Shown: piece by piece, positions 25,626-33,405 of the stretch
Layout: each line of letters begins with the position of its first letter
Numbering within the stretch: position 1 is the stretch's first letter
Origin: Arcobacter roscoffensis
GTDB lineage: Bacteria; Campylobacterota; Campylobacteria; Campylobacterales; Arcobacteraceae
Length of the DNA: 64,000 nucleotides
Assembly: GCF_024267655.1 (NCBI RefSeq)
Contig: NZ_CP100595.1
Coordinates: 1,054,001 to 1,118,000 of the forward strand
Direction of reading: 5' to 3'
Notes under the pieces: model-generated
What the model was told of the DNA's origin: nothing
What the model saw: the letters and a program-made list of their open reading frames with translations, nothing else
Databases searched by the model: none
Position numbers and translations under genes: made by a program

Positions 25626-26117
25626 ATGAATATTACAATTATAAATACAGGTGGAACTTTTAATAAAAGATATAACCCATTAAAAGGTGAGCTTGAAGTA
25701 CCAAGTGATAATATAGCTTTAGATGAGATTATCGAGTCTTGTTTTAATATAGATTTTGAAATCAAAAATATTATTTCTAAAGATAGTCTAGAAATAGACA
25801 ATGATGATAGAGATATGATGATTAAAGCTATAAATGAATCTGAAAATGAAAAAATAATCATAGTTCACGGAACAGATACTATTGATATTACAGCACAATA
25901 TCTTCAAGATAAAGGTGTAAAAAAACAAATTGTTTTAACTGGTGCAATGGTTCCTATGAGTATCAAAAAAGTAGAAGCAACGATGAACTTTTCACAAGCT
26001 ATTGGCTTCTTAAACGCAGATATAAAAAATGGTGTATATATTTCTATGCATGGTGTTGTAGTAAATCATACAGATATTAAAAAAGATAGAAAAATAGGTC
26101 AGTTTTTAGTAAATTAA
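25626..26117 (+). CDS. single-domain asparaginase-like protein
   Basis: 163 residues corresponding only to the N-terminal domain of type I/II L-asparaginases, which are normally about 330 residues. Catalytic elements present: first Thr in NTGGTFNK and second Thr-Asp in VHGTDTIDIT, plus LTGAMVPM. The C-terminal domain is absent with no frameshift visible, because the frame ends in a terminator shared with the ferritin gene. Stand-alone N-domain proteins of this size are known in proteobacteria. Operon with aspA suggests supply of aspartate from asparagine or a related amide, though activity without the second domain is uncertain. Confidence 0.8.
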   Translation: MNITIINTGGTFNKRYNPLKGELEVPSDNIALDEIIESCFNIDFEIKNIISKDSLEIDNDDRDMMIKAINESENEKIIIVHGTDTIDITAQYLQDKGVKKQIVLTGAMVPMSIKKVEATMNFSQAIGFLNADIKNGVYISMHGVVVNHTDIKKDRKIGQFLVN

Positions 26118-26139
26118 TAAGAGCAAATGCTCTTATTAA
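26114..26139. terminator. bidirectional terminator asparaginase-like/ferritin
   Basis: TTAATAAGAGCA (26114-26125) pairs perfectly with TGCTCTTATTAA (26128-26139), 2-base loop. The 12-bp palindrome contains the stop codons of both convergent genes. Confidence 0.75.
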
Positions 26140-26645
26140 TTATTTGTAGTATCTACAAAAGTTCTTCCAGATAGTTCTTTATCAATTGTGTAAAGTCCAT
26201 ATCCATTATCACCCACAAGTTTAATATGGTCAATAATTTCACCAACAGTTGCTTCTTCTTCAACTTGTTCAGTTACATACCATTGAAGTAAGTTATAAGT
26301 AGCATGGTCTTTTTCTTTCATAGCTAAATCTGATAAATTATTTAAGTTTTTAGTCATTTTTTGTTCGTGTGATAATGATTTTTTAAATACATCTAATAAT
26401 GATTTATAATCCACATCAACAGCATCAATTTTTGGAAGTTTAATCTCAACATCTTGATCTTCTAAGTATTTAAATAGTTTCATCCCATGAGCTACTTCTT
26501 CTTGGTATTGAATTAAAAACCAATTAGATGCACCATTGAAACCCTCTTTAGAACAGTATGCACTCATACCTAAATAAATGTATGCAGAGTGGTACTCTTT
26601 ATTTAGTTGCTCTATTAAAGCTTTTTGTAATTCTTTGCTAATCAT
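26136..26645 (-). CDS. ftn: bacterial non-heme ferritin
   Basis: 169 residues. Four-helix ferritin with ferroxidase ligands visible: Glu in LNKEYHSAYIYLGM, the EEVAHGMKLFKYL motif, and the Gln/Glu pair in LLQWYVTEQVEEEAT. Length and the C-terminal extension after EIIDHIKLVGDNG match FtnA-type ferritins that store iron in a 24-mer shell. Cytosolic. Divergent from the double-Cache kinase across 111 bp. A Fur site would be expected upstream, but I cannot single one out in this AT-rich sequence. Confidence 0.93.
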   Translation of the reverse strand: MISKELQKALIEQLNKEYHSAYIYLGMSAYCSKEGFNGASNWFLIQYQEEVAHGMKLFKYLEDQDVEIKLPKIDAVDVDYKSLLDVFKKSLSHEQKMTKNLNNLSDLAMKEKDHATYNLLQWYVTEQVEEEATVGEIIDHIKLVGDNGYGLYTIDKELSGRTFVDTTNN

Positions 26646-26756
26646 ATATTACTCCTTTAATTTTTTGAATTATAACTAAAAAAATATTTGAAACTATGTA
26701 AACAATTCAGTGAAATTATGAGACAATATTTAATAAGTAATTAAAAGAGTTTAATA

Positions 26757-28661
26757 ATGAAAATTAAAAATGAGAAACAAATATTATTTATTATAAAATA
26801 TGCTCTGCCAAGCTTTATTCTTATAGTATCCTTGATAATAACTATATTTCTGTATTGTAAAAGTAAATCAGATTTTGAAAAGTTAAAAACAGAAACACAG
26901 GAAAACTTTATTTCTGAAAAAAAGTTTATAATAAAAGAACAGGTTGAAAGTATCTATAATTATATTATGTCTGAGCAACTAGATACTGAAAATGCTCTTA
27001 GAAAATCACTTATCTTAAGAGTTAATGAAGCTCATAAAATAATCCAAAATATATACAATACTTATGATGATACTCTTTCAAAAGAAGAATTAACTAAACT
27101 TATTAGAACATCAATAAAAGATATTAGGTTTAACAATAATAGGGGCTATTTTTTTGTTTATGATAAAAAAGCAGTGAATATTATACATCCATTACTTCCT
27201 ATGGTTGAAGGTAAAAGTTTAATAAATCATCAAGATACAAAAGGAACTTATGTATTAAGAGAATCCCTTGCTTTATTAGAAAATGCAGATCAATCATATC
27301 AAGAGTGGTATTGGAGAAAAGTCAAAGGTGATAGTCGTGAATATAAAAAAATAGGTTTCGTTAAAAATATTTATGAGTTAGATTGGTTTATTGGAACAGG
27401 AGAATATGTAGAAGATTTTTCAAAGGATATTCAACAAAAAGTATTGTCTCAAATAAAAAAGTTTAAGTTTGGCAAAAATGACTATTTTGTGGTAATAAGT
27501 GATGATGATAAATATTTGTCTCATATAAAACCTGAGCTTATAGGAACAAATGTTATTAAAAAACTAAACAGCTGGAATAGTACTAATATTTTGAAAAAAA
27601 CAAAGAGTTTAGTTTCTAAAGGTGGAGGTTTTATAACTTTAGAATTCTCAAAACCTCACAATACTCAATCTTCAAAGAAAATCAATTATGTAAAAAGTAT
27701 TCCTCATTGGAATTGGATTATTTCAACAGGTTTTTATTTGGATGAAATACAAATCGAAATTGATAAACAAAAAGAGCTTTTAAACCAAAATTATATAGAA
27801 AATATAAAAAGTTTATTTTTAATTGCTTTTTTGTCTATTGTTTTTTTATTGATTTTATCTTTTTATATATCTTCACTTATTGAAAAAAAATTTAATAAAT
27901 ATAAAGAAGATTTAAAATCTTATATTAATGAAAATCAAAAGCAATTCGAGTTATTATCTCAAAAGTCAAAACTAGCTTCAATGGGTGAAATGATGGAAAA
28001 TATAGCTCATCAATGGAGACAACCACTATCTTTAATTACAACTGCCTCAACTGGTATAAAATTCCAAAAAGAAATGGATATATTAACTGATAAGTTTCTA
28101 TTGGAGTCTGTTGAAAGCATAGGTAATTCAGCTAATCATTTATCTGAAACCATTGAAGATTTTAGAGATTTTTTTAGGTCTGATAAACAAAAAGAGTTTT
28201 TTAAATTAGAAGATAGTATTGATAAAACTTTTAAACTTTTATCATCGCAAATGCAAAAGCAAGAAATAGAAGTTATAAGAAATATTAAAGATGTAAGTAT
28301 AGAGTCTTATGAAAGAGAGTTGTTACAAGTACTTCTTAATATTTTAAATAATGCAAAGGATGCATTAGAAGATTGTCATGGTGATAAATATATTTTTATT
28401 GATATATATGAAGAAGAAAACATAGCATATATTAAAATTTATGATAATGCAGGTGGAGTTAAGAAAGATGCTTTAAGCAGAATATTTGAACCTCATTTTA
28501 CTACTAAAAATCATAAAAAAGGAACAGGGCTAGGGTTATATATGTCAAAAGTAATTGTTGAAAAGCATATGAGTGGTGAACTATTAGTCTCTAATATAAA
28601 CTTTGAGTATGAGTCAAAAAAATATACAGGTGCAATGTTTACAATAAAAATTCCTAAATAA
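26757..28661 (+). CDS. double-Cache sensor histidine kinase
   Basis: 634 residues. TM1 at about 15-35, a periplasmic region of about 300 residues with two tandem Cache_2-like modules, TM2 at about 352-372, then the kinase. The Cache modules show YFFVYDKKAVNIIHPLLP, WYWRKVKGD, DWFIGTGEYVEDF and in the second YFVVISDDDKYLSHIKP, HWNWIISTGFYLDEI. Kinase boxes: MENIAHQWRQPLSLIT, LLNILNNAKDALED, YDNAGGV, GTGLGLYMSK. It should sense a small extracellular ligand such as an organic acid. No response regulator adjoins it; the partner is elsewhere. Confidence 0.92.
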   Translation: MKIKNEKQILFIIKYALPSFILIVSLIITIFLYCKSKSDFEKLKTETQENFISEKKFIIKEQVESIYNYIMSEQLDTENALRKSLILRVNEAHKIIQNIYNTYDDTLSKEELTKLIRTSIKDIRFNNNRGYFFVYDKKAVNIIHPLLPMVEGKSLINHQDTKGTYVLRESLALLENADQSYQEWYWRKVKGDSREYKKIGFVKNIYELDWFIGTGEYVEDFSKDIQQKVLSQIKKFKFGKNDYFVVISDDDKYLSHIKPELIGTNVIKKLNSWNSTNILKKTKSLVSKGGGFITLEFSKPHNTQSSKKINYVKSIPHWNWIISTGFYLDEIQIEIDKQKELLNQNYIENIKSLFLIAFLSIVFLLILSFYISSLIEKKFNKYKEDLKSYINENQKQFELLSQKSKLASMGEMMENIAHQWRQPLSLITTASTGIKFQKEMDILTDKFLLESVESIGNSANHLSETIEDFRDFFRSDKQKEFFKLEDSIDKTFKLLSSQMQKQEIEVIRNIKDVSIESYERELLQVLLNILNNAKDALEDCHGDKYIFIDIYEEENIAYIKIYDNAGGVKKDALSRIFEPHFTTKNHKKGTGLGLYMSKVIVEKHMSGELLVSNINFEYESKKYTGAMFTIKIPK

Positions 28662-28738
28662 ATTAATATTTTTATTTAAAAGTAACATAACTATATTTTA
28701 GGTAAAATTCCCAAAAATTAAATTTAGGATATTTTATA

Positions 28739-29659
28739 ATGGCAATTTATACATGTGGACATACAACTCCTGATTCAGATTCTATCTGTTCAGCGATTTC
28801 ATTAGCATACCTTTTAAACAAAACTGGAAGAGAAGCAATTCCAGCAAGACAAGGTAAGGTTTCTCCTGAAACACAATTTATTTTAGATAAGTTTGGTTTT
28901 GAAGCACCAGAGCTTAAAACTGAATTTGCAGGTTGTGAACTATTTATCACTGATTATTCTGATAAAGGACAAGCTCCTGCTGATATTGATGAAGCAACTG
29001 TTGTTGGTATAGTTGATCACCATAAATTAGGTGATATTACAACTGATACACCTTTAGAGTGTTGGATTAGACCTGTTGGTTGTACAAATACAATTGTAAA
29101 AGAGATGTACGATTATCATGGTGTAGAAATTCCTGCAAATATTGCTGGTGTTATGTTATGTGCAATTTTAAGTGATACAGTTATCTTTAAATCACCTACT
29201 TGTACAGATATTGATATAAAAGTTGTAAGAGAACTTGCTGAGATTGCAGGTGTTGAAGACTTTGGTGCACTTGGTATGGAAATGTTCAAAGTTAAATCAG
29301 CAGTTGATGGAACGCCTGTAAGAGACTTAATTTTAAGAGATTACAAACCATTTGATATGCACGGAAATGATGTAGGAATTGGACAATTAGAAGTTGTTGA
29401 TTTAGCTATTTTTGATCCAATCAAAGATGAGTTACAAGCTGATTTAGATAAATTAAGAGAAGAAAATGGTTTACATACAGCATGTTTACTTTTAACTGAT
29501 ATTATGAAAGAAGGTTCTGAAGTTCTTGTATCTTCTAGTGATTCATCAATCTTTGAAAAAGCATTTGATGCAAAACTTGAAGATGGAAAAGTTTGGTTAG
29601 ACGGTTGTCTATCAAGAAAAAAACAAGTTATTCCTTTCTTACAACCTGCATTTGCATAA
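28739..29659 (+). CDS. ppaC: manganese-dependent inorganic pyrophosphatase
   Basis: 306 residues of a family II (DHH) pyrophosphatase hydrolysing PPi to phosphate in the cytosol. Motifs: CGHTTPDSDSIC (metal ligands His/Asp), VDHHKLGD (DHH), the C-terminal DHHA2 domain, and SRKKQVIPFLQPAF, which supplies the substrate-binding Arg-Lys-Lys. The last 78 bp including the stop codon occur again, identically, at 33297-33374, marking the insertion point of a foreign element. The coding sequence of this copy is intact. Immediately after the stop the sequence differs from the presumed native downstream region. Confidence 0.95.
   Translation: MAIYTCGHTTPDSDSICSAISLAYLLNKTGREAIPARQGKVSPETQFILDKFGFEAPELKTEFAGCELFITDYSDKGQAPADIDEATVVGIVDHHKLGDITTDTPLECWIRPVGCTNTIVKEMYDYHGVEIPANIAGVMLCAILSDTVIFKSPTCTDIDIKVVRELAEIAGVEDFGALGMEMFKVKSAVDGTPVRDLILRDYKPFDMHGNDVGIGQLEVVDLAIFDPIKDELQADLDKLREENGLHTACLLLTDIMKEGSEVLVSSSDSSIFEKAFDAKLEDGKVWLDGCLSRKKQVIPFLQPAFA
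29582..29659 (+). repeat. 78-bp direct repeat, left copy (3' end of ppaC)
   Basis: Begins GATGGAAAAG and ends exactly at the ppaC stop (TTTGCATAA). By direct comparison it is identical over all 78 bases to 33297-33374. Sequences diverge immediately outside on both sides. This is the left junction of the inserted element. Confidence 0.97.
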
Positions 29660-29662
29660 TTT

Positions 29663-29690
29663 ATAAAGACAGCTTAGGCTGTTTTTATAA
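29663..29690 (+). terminator. element-borne terminator following ppaC
   Basis: ATAAAGACAGC (29663-29673) pairs with GCTGTTTTTAT (29678-29688), 11 bp with one G-U pair, loop TTAG, with a T-run in the 3' arm. It starts 4 bases after the ppaC stop, inside the inserted DNA, and replaces the displaced original terminator at 33379-33405. Confidence 0.75.
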
Positions 29691-29787
29691 TAACTATTTT
29701 AATTTCTCTGTATTTACTTTTTCAATAACATGATTTTTAGTTTTTTAATTATATAATAACTTAATAATTTTAGAATTAGGATTTATT

Positions 29788-32700
29788 ATTAGTAATTACA
29801 GAAACACAAATCTATGGAATTTATTTACAAATAAAACTGATGAAGCAATTCAAGGTAAATTAAAAACAATATTAGATAATTCAATTCCTTTACTAAAACA
29901 AATAGTAAGAATTTTCCCAACTTATACAAATCATGATGACGCACATTCTCTAAAAATTTTAGAAAATATTGAAATGTTATTAGGAAATAGTATTGATAAC
30001 TTGTCAGCTAGTGAATTAGCTGTAATATTATTATCTGCATATTGGCATGATTTAGGAATGGTTTGTAATGATATTGAAGAGATAAAAAATGAAGAATGGT
30101 TTGATGAGTATATAGATAAATCATATAAGTATGATGGAAATTTAACGCCTAATATTGTTTCTGAATATATAAGATTAAATCATCATAAAAGATTAGAAAA
30201 GTATCTTTATGATACTTCAAATATATTAAATGAATCAGAAAAAGATTTATTTATAAATGAATATGATGTAATTGATATGGCTTATAAAGTATCAATGAGT
30301 CACAATGAAAATACAAAAGATTTAGAAAAATTTAAAGAATATCAATCAAATCATAATCAAGATGATTTTATTTTTTGTGCTATTTTATTGAGGTTAGCTG
30401 ATGTTATGGATTTTGACAATGATCGAACAGCTAATTCTTCTTATAAGTTTTTAGGTTTAGAAAACCCAATAAATAGTGAAAATCAATTTAGTCAAAAAGA
30501 ATGGAAAAAACATTTAGATAGTTTAGGATTTAGCTATAATTATGAAAATAAAATACTCTATTTTAAAGCTATTCCAAAAGACCCTGACACAGAATTTTAT
30601 ATTAGAGAATTTGTAAAAATTATTGAAAATGAGTTAAATAAATGTACTCAACTTTTTAATTCTCATTGTCATAAATGGAGAGATGTTTTTAAATTACCTT
30701 ATGAAATAGATATTTCAGGTATTAATTCAAAAAGTAGGTATAAATTTGGAGATTATAAATTTTCATTTGATAATAATCAAGTATTAGATTTACTAACTGG
30801 AAATAATATATATTCTGATCCTATGATTTTTGTAAGAGAATTATTACAAAATTCAATTGATGCTTCTTTATATCGAGAAACTTTAGAAAAAGAAAAAGGT
30901 AAAAGTGATTTTAAATGTGAAGCAATAAATGTAACAGATTGGCATGATAAAGATGGTAATTACTGGATTAGATTTGATGATTATGGTTTAGGAATGGATG
31001 AGTATGTCTTACTTAATTATTTTACAAAAATTGGAAAGTCGTTTTATGAATCAAAAGATTTTAATAACGAAGTAGGTTTTAAGGCAATAAGTAGATTTGG
31101 TATAGGAATATTATCTTGTTTTATGGTTGCTAATAAAATTGAAGTAAGTACAAAAAAAGAAAATAGTGAAGCTATAAGATTTTCTATTAAATCTCTTTAT
31201 TCTTACTTTATAACGCAATTAGAAAGTATACATAGAAATGTATCTCCATTTCCATCATCTGATGACTCAAAAATTGAAAAATATAGAAAAGAGATTGGTA
31301 CATCAATAGCAATACAAATTGATTTTAATAAATTAAACAGATGGTTTGAAATAAAAAAAGAACTTTTAAGACATATATATTATAGTCCAGTTGAAATACA
31401 ATATAAAAATGAAAAAATTGGAACAACTATTGATGAACTTGAAAAAAATCCTTGGATTGATGAAGAAACAATTATTGAATTAAATGAGAAAGACGATTCA
31501 AAAATTAAATCTTTTTTTACTATTACCAATATGAATGAAAGATTTAAGTTAAGAATTAAACCTATTAAATTGTCAGATTATTCTAATAACAATAAAATAA
31601 AAGCTCAAATGGTAATAGTAGAAGTTTTTTCTAACATTTTAAAAGTTGAAGGGAATATTCAAAGAGAAATATTGATTCAAAGAAGTTTTGTTAATGATGA
31701 ATCTTTAGAATTGAAACTTAATAGAACAAATCCAAAAATAAGTCATAGTTCAAAAAGTACTAGAATATTGTTAAAGAATTACAAAGAACTTGTAAGTTTT
31801 GATAAATTGACTTATTCCAAATTAGGACATAATGGAATTTTCAATACTAAGGATTTTTCAGATTTATTTAATGAAAAATTAACTTCAATTACAAATTCAG
31901 AAAAATTTGTAATAACACATATTTACTTGTCAAATGAATTTAGACCATCATTAGATATTTCACGTTCAAAAGAAATAAATTTTGACTATAAAACTATTTC
32001 AACTGTAAATTTAATGATGAGTAAGTTTATTACTAAGAATAATTTAACAAAAGAAACATATGATTGTTCACTTGTAAGGAATCGTTTTAGTGGGAATATA
32101 ACATATAATGAAATTTTAAATGATGAAAATTCTAAAGAATGGAAAGAAGAAAAAATATTTTTATTAGAAAATGATAATTATGGAAGTTTAAAAGAACTAG
32201 TAAATAAAAGAATTTATAATTATCCAAGAATTGAACATTTTAATCTGGATTATATTTATAAATCACATACTAGACAAATGTTTGTTTTAATTCTAGTTAG
32301 TTTATTTACTGATGGGTATTTAGATAAAAAAGGTTTTTATTATGTTGAAAAAATTTATGAACAACCTAAAGAAGTTAATGCAGAGAAATATTTTAATGTT
32401 GGCTTTTTCTTAAAATATGAAGAAAGTATAAGAACTAAATTACAGCTAAGCTATAAGCATGAATATTTTTCTTTAAATATTGAACATCCATTTTCTAAAT
32501 GGCTTTTAGAAAATGCAAAAGCGTTAAATGATAATTATAAAGGTATATTTGAAGATATAAAGAATACATTTAATAGTTATTATCAAAATGAAAAATTTGA
32601 AAAATTAGATTCTCTTTTAAGATTATTAGAAAAATTAAAACCAAATATTATTGACGATGTAATAATAAAGAGTATAGAAACATTAAAAGAAGGAAGTTAA
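29788..32700 (+). CDS. HD phosphohydrolase domain fused to Hsp90-like GHKL ATPase
   Basis: About 970 residues. The frame is open from 29749; an ATT at 29788 (or 29785) behind TTAGGAT is the most likely start. The first ATG, at 29974, would remove the first HD ligand. With ATT as residue 1: HD domain about 40-230 with H49 (NHDDAHS), H87-D88 (YWHDLGM), H132-H133 and D205 (RLADVMDFD); GHKL/Hsp90-type ATPase about 340-560 with E351/N355/D358 (RELLQNSIDAS), D398-x-G-x-G (DDYGLGM) and G438-x-G (RFGIGI); then about 400 residues of unrecognised helical sequence. It probably uses ATP-driven conformational change to control HD hydrolysis of nucleotides or nucleic acid. Sole large gene of the ppaC insertion. 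HD and Hsp90-like domains both occur in conflict systems; I cannot match this fusion to a named one. Confidence 0.85.
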   Translation: MSNYRNTNLWNLFTNKTDEAIQGKLKTILDNSIPLLKQIVRIFPTYTNHDDAHSLKILENIEMLLGNSIDNLSASELAVILLSAYWHDLGMVCNDIEEIKNEEWFDEYIDKSYKYDGNLTPNIVSEYIRLNHHKRLEKYLYDTSNILNESEKDLFINEYDVIDMAYKVSMSHNENTKDLEKFKEYQSNHNQDDFIFCAILLRLADVMDFDNDRTANSSYKFLGLENPINSENQFSQKEWKKHLDSLGFSYNYENKILYFKAIPKDPDTEFYIREFVKIIENELNKCTQLFNSHCHKWRDVFKLPYEIDISGINSKSRYKFGDYKFSFDNNQVLDLLTGNNIYSDPMIFVRELLQNSIDASLYRETLEKEKGKSDFKCEAINVTDWHDKDGNYWIRFDDYGLGMDEYVLLNYFTKIGKSFYESKDFNNEVGFKAISRFGIGILSCFMVANKIEVSTKKENSEAIRFSIKSLYSYFITQLESIHRNVSPFPSSDDSKIEKYRKEIGTSIAIQIDFNKLNRWFEIKKELLRHIYYSPVEIQYKNEKIGTTIDELEKNPWIDEETIIELNEKDDSKIKSFFTITNMNERFKLRIKPIKLSDYSNNNKIKAQMVIVEVFSNILKVEGNIQREILIQRSFVNDESLELKLNRTNPKISHSSKSTRILLKNYKELVSFDKLTYSKLGHNGIFNTKDFSDLFNEKLTSITNSEKFVITHIYLSNEFRPSLDISRSKEINFDYKTISTVNLMMSKFITKNNLTKETYDCSLVRNRFSGNITYNEILNDENSKEWKEEKIFLLENDNYGSLKELVNKRIYNYPRIEHFNLDYIYKSHTRQMFVLILVSLFTDGYLDKKGFYYVEKIYEQPKEVNAEKYFNVGFFLKYEESIRTKLQLSYKHEYFSLNIEHPFSKWLLENAKALNDNYKGIFEDIKNTFNSYYQNEKFEKLDSLLRLLEKLKPNIIDDVIIKSIETLKEGS

Positions 32701-32701
32701 A

Positions 32702-33298
32702 TTGTTAAAGGTATTAAATCAACAAAATATTTTACCAGATGAAAGAAAAGCTATTAAAAGATGGACTTCAAAATCAGAAGTAAGGTTTTATAGACATATA
32801 AAAAAAGCTTCTGAAAATAAATATAAAAATACAACTCATGTTTTAGAAGCAAATTATATAAAGTGGTTCGATAGTTTGGAAAGTTTATTTAAAAGCTATG
32901 AAGATAACACTTTATCTTTTAAAGAGATTTATAGAGCTGATATTATAGATAATACTTTTGGTGAAGAATTTTCAGATGATGAATTATTTGAAAAATTTAG
33001 TTCTCAATTTACAATAAATGAATATTATAAATTTCCTGATATTTTATGTTCTTTTAGTAGAGATAAATACTATGCAATAAATGCTTGTGAAAAGAATGAC
33101 AAATATAAAAACAGTAAAACTCCAAGAGTTTTATATGTAGTTGAAAAAAGGACTTCAAAGTATCTTTATATTGAAGAATTTTCTGAAGTTGCAAATGAAG
33201 AAGAAGTTATAGCTATTTTAAAATCAAAATTTATTGTAAAAAATATCATAAAAAAAGAAAACAATTTCATAGAAATATATCTTGATGAATTAGATTGA
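32702..33298 (+). CDS. unknown partner of the HD-GHKL protein
   Basis: 198 residues. TTG start at 32702 with AAGGAAG seven bases upstream, 1 base after the stop of the HD-GHKL gene, so the two form an operon. N-terminal half helical and charged (DERKAIKRWTSKSEVRFYRH), C-terminal half alpha/beta (RVLYVVEKRTSKYLYIEEF). No signal peptide or TM and no recognised catalytic motif. Its stop codon (TGA) uses the first two bases of the right 78-bp repeat, so the C-terminus may be set, or even trimmed, by the insertion junction. Likely an adaptor, regulator or effector for its neighbour (inference). Confidence 0.75.
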   Translation: MLKVLNQQNILPDERKAIKRWTSKSEVRFYRHIKKASENKYKNTTHVLEANYIKWFDSLESLFKSYEDNTLSFKEIYRADIIDNTFGEEFSDDELFEKFSSQFTINEYYKFPDILCSFSRDKYYAINACEKNDKYKNSKTPRVLYVVEKRTSKYLYIEEFSEVANEEEVIAILKSKFIVKNIIKKENNFIEIYLDELD

Positions 33299-33374
33299 TG
33301 GAAAAGTTTGGTTAGACGGTTGTCTATCAAGAAAAAAACAAGTTATTCCTTTCTTACAACCTGCATTTGCATAA
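33297..33374 (+). repeat. 78-bp direct repeat, right copy (orphan ppaC tail)
   Basis: Identical to 29582-29659, including the ppaC stop codon, but with no upstream pyrophosphatase sequence. It marks the right end of the element; the presumed original ppaC terminator follows 5 bases later. Confidence 0.97.
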
Positions 33375-33378
33375 AAAA

Positions 33379-33405
33379 TAAATAATCCCTTTTTGGGATT
33401 ATTTA
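33379..33405. terminator. displaced native ppaC terminator, shared with ureohydrolase gene
   Basis: TAAATAATCCC (33379-33389) pairs perfectly with GGGATTATTTA (33395-33405) around TTTTT. It follows the orphan ppaC tail and overlaps the end of the convergent ureohydrolase gene, the layout expected of the uninterrupted locus. Confidence 0.8.

Larger units (their letters stand above)
29660..33374 (+). mobile_element. 3.7-kb two-gene insertion at the 3' end of ppaC
   Basis: The segment between the two identical ppaC 3'-end copies is 3,637 bp, or 3,715 bp including one repeat. It holds a terminator for the reconstituted ppaC end, the HD-GHKL gene and its partner, and nothing else: no integrase, transposase or inverted terminal repeat. 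The usual result of site-specific integration into a gene's 3' end is exactly this kind of direct repeat with gene restoration. Mechanism could be a recombinase supplied in trans, loss of an integrase, or homologous recombination of a ppaC-tailed cassette. Length and cargo resemble defence cassettes (inference). Confidence 0.85.

Noticed and set aside
25626-26117. Asparaginase-like gene as a frameshifted pseudogene
   Set aside because: No C-terminal domain sequence remains in any frame; the gene ends at a clean terminator, and single-domain homologues are known.
29974-32700. ATG at 29974 as start of the HD-Hsp90-like gene
   Set aside because: It removes 62 residues that include the first histidine of the HD motif and has no ribosome site, while TTAGGAT stands upstream at an in-frame ATT.
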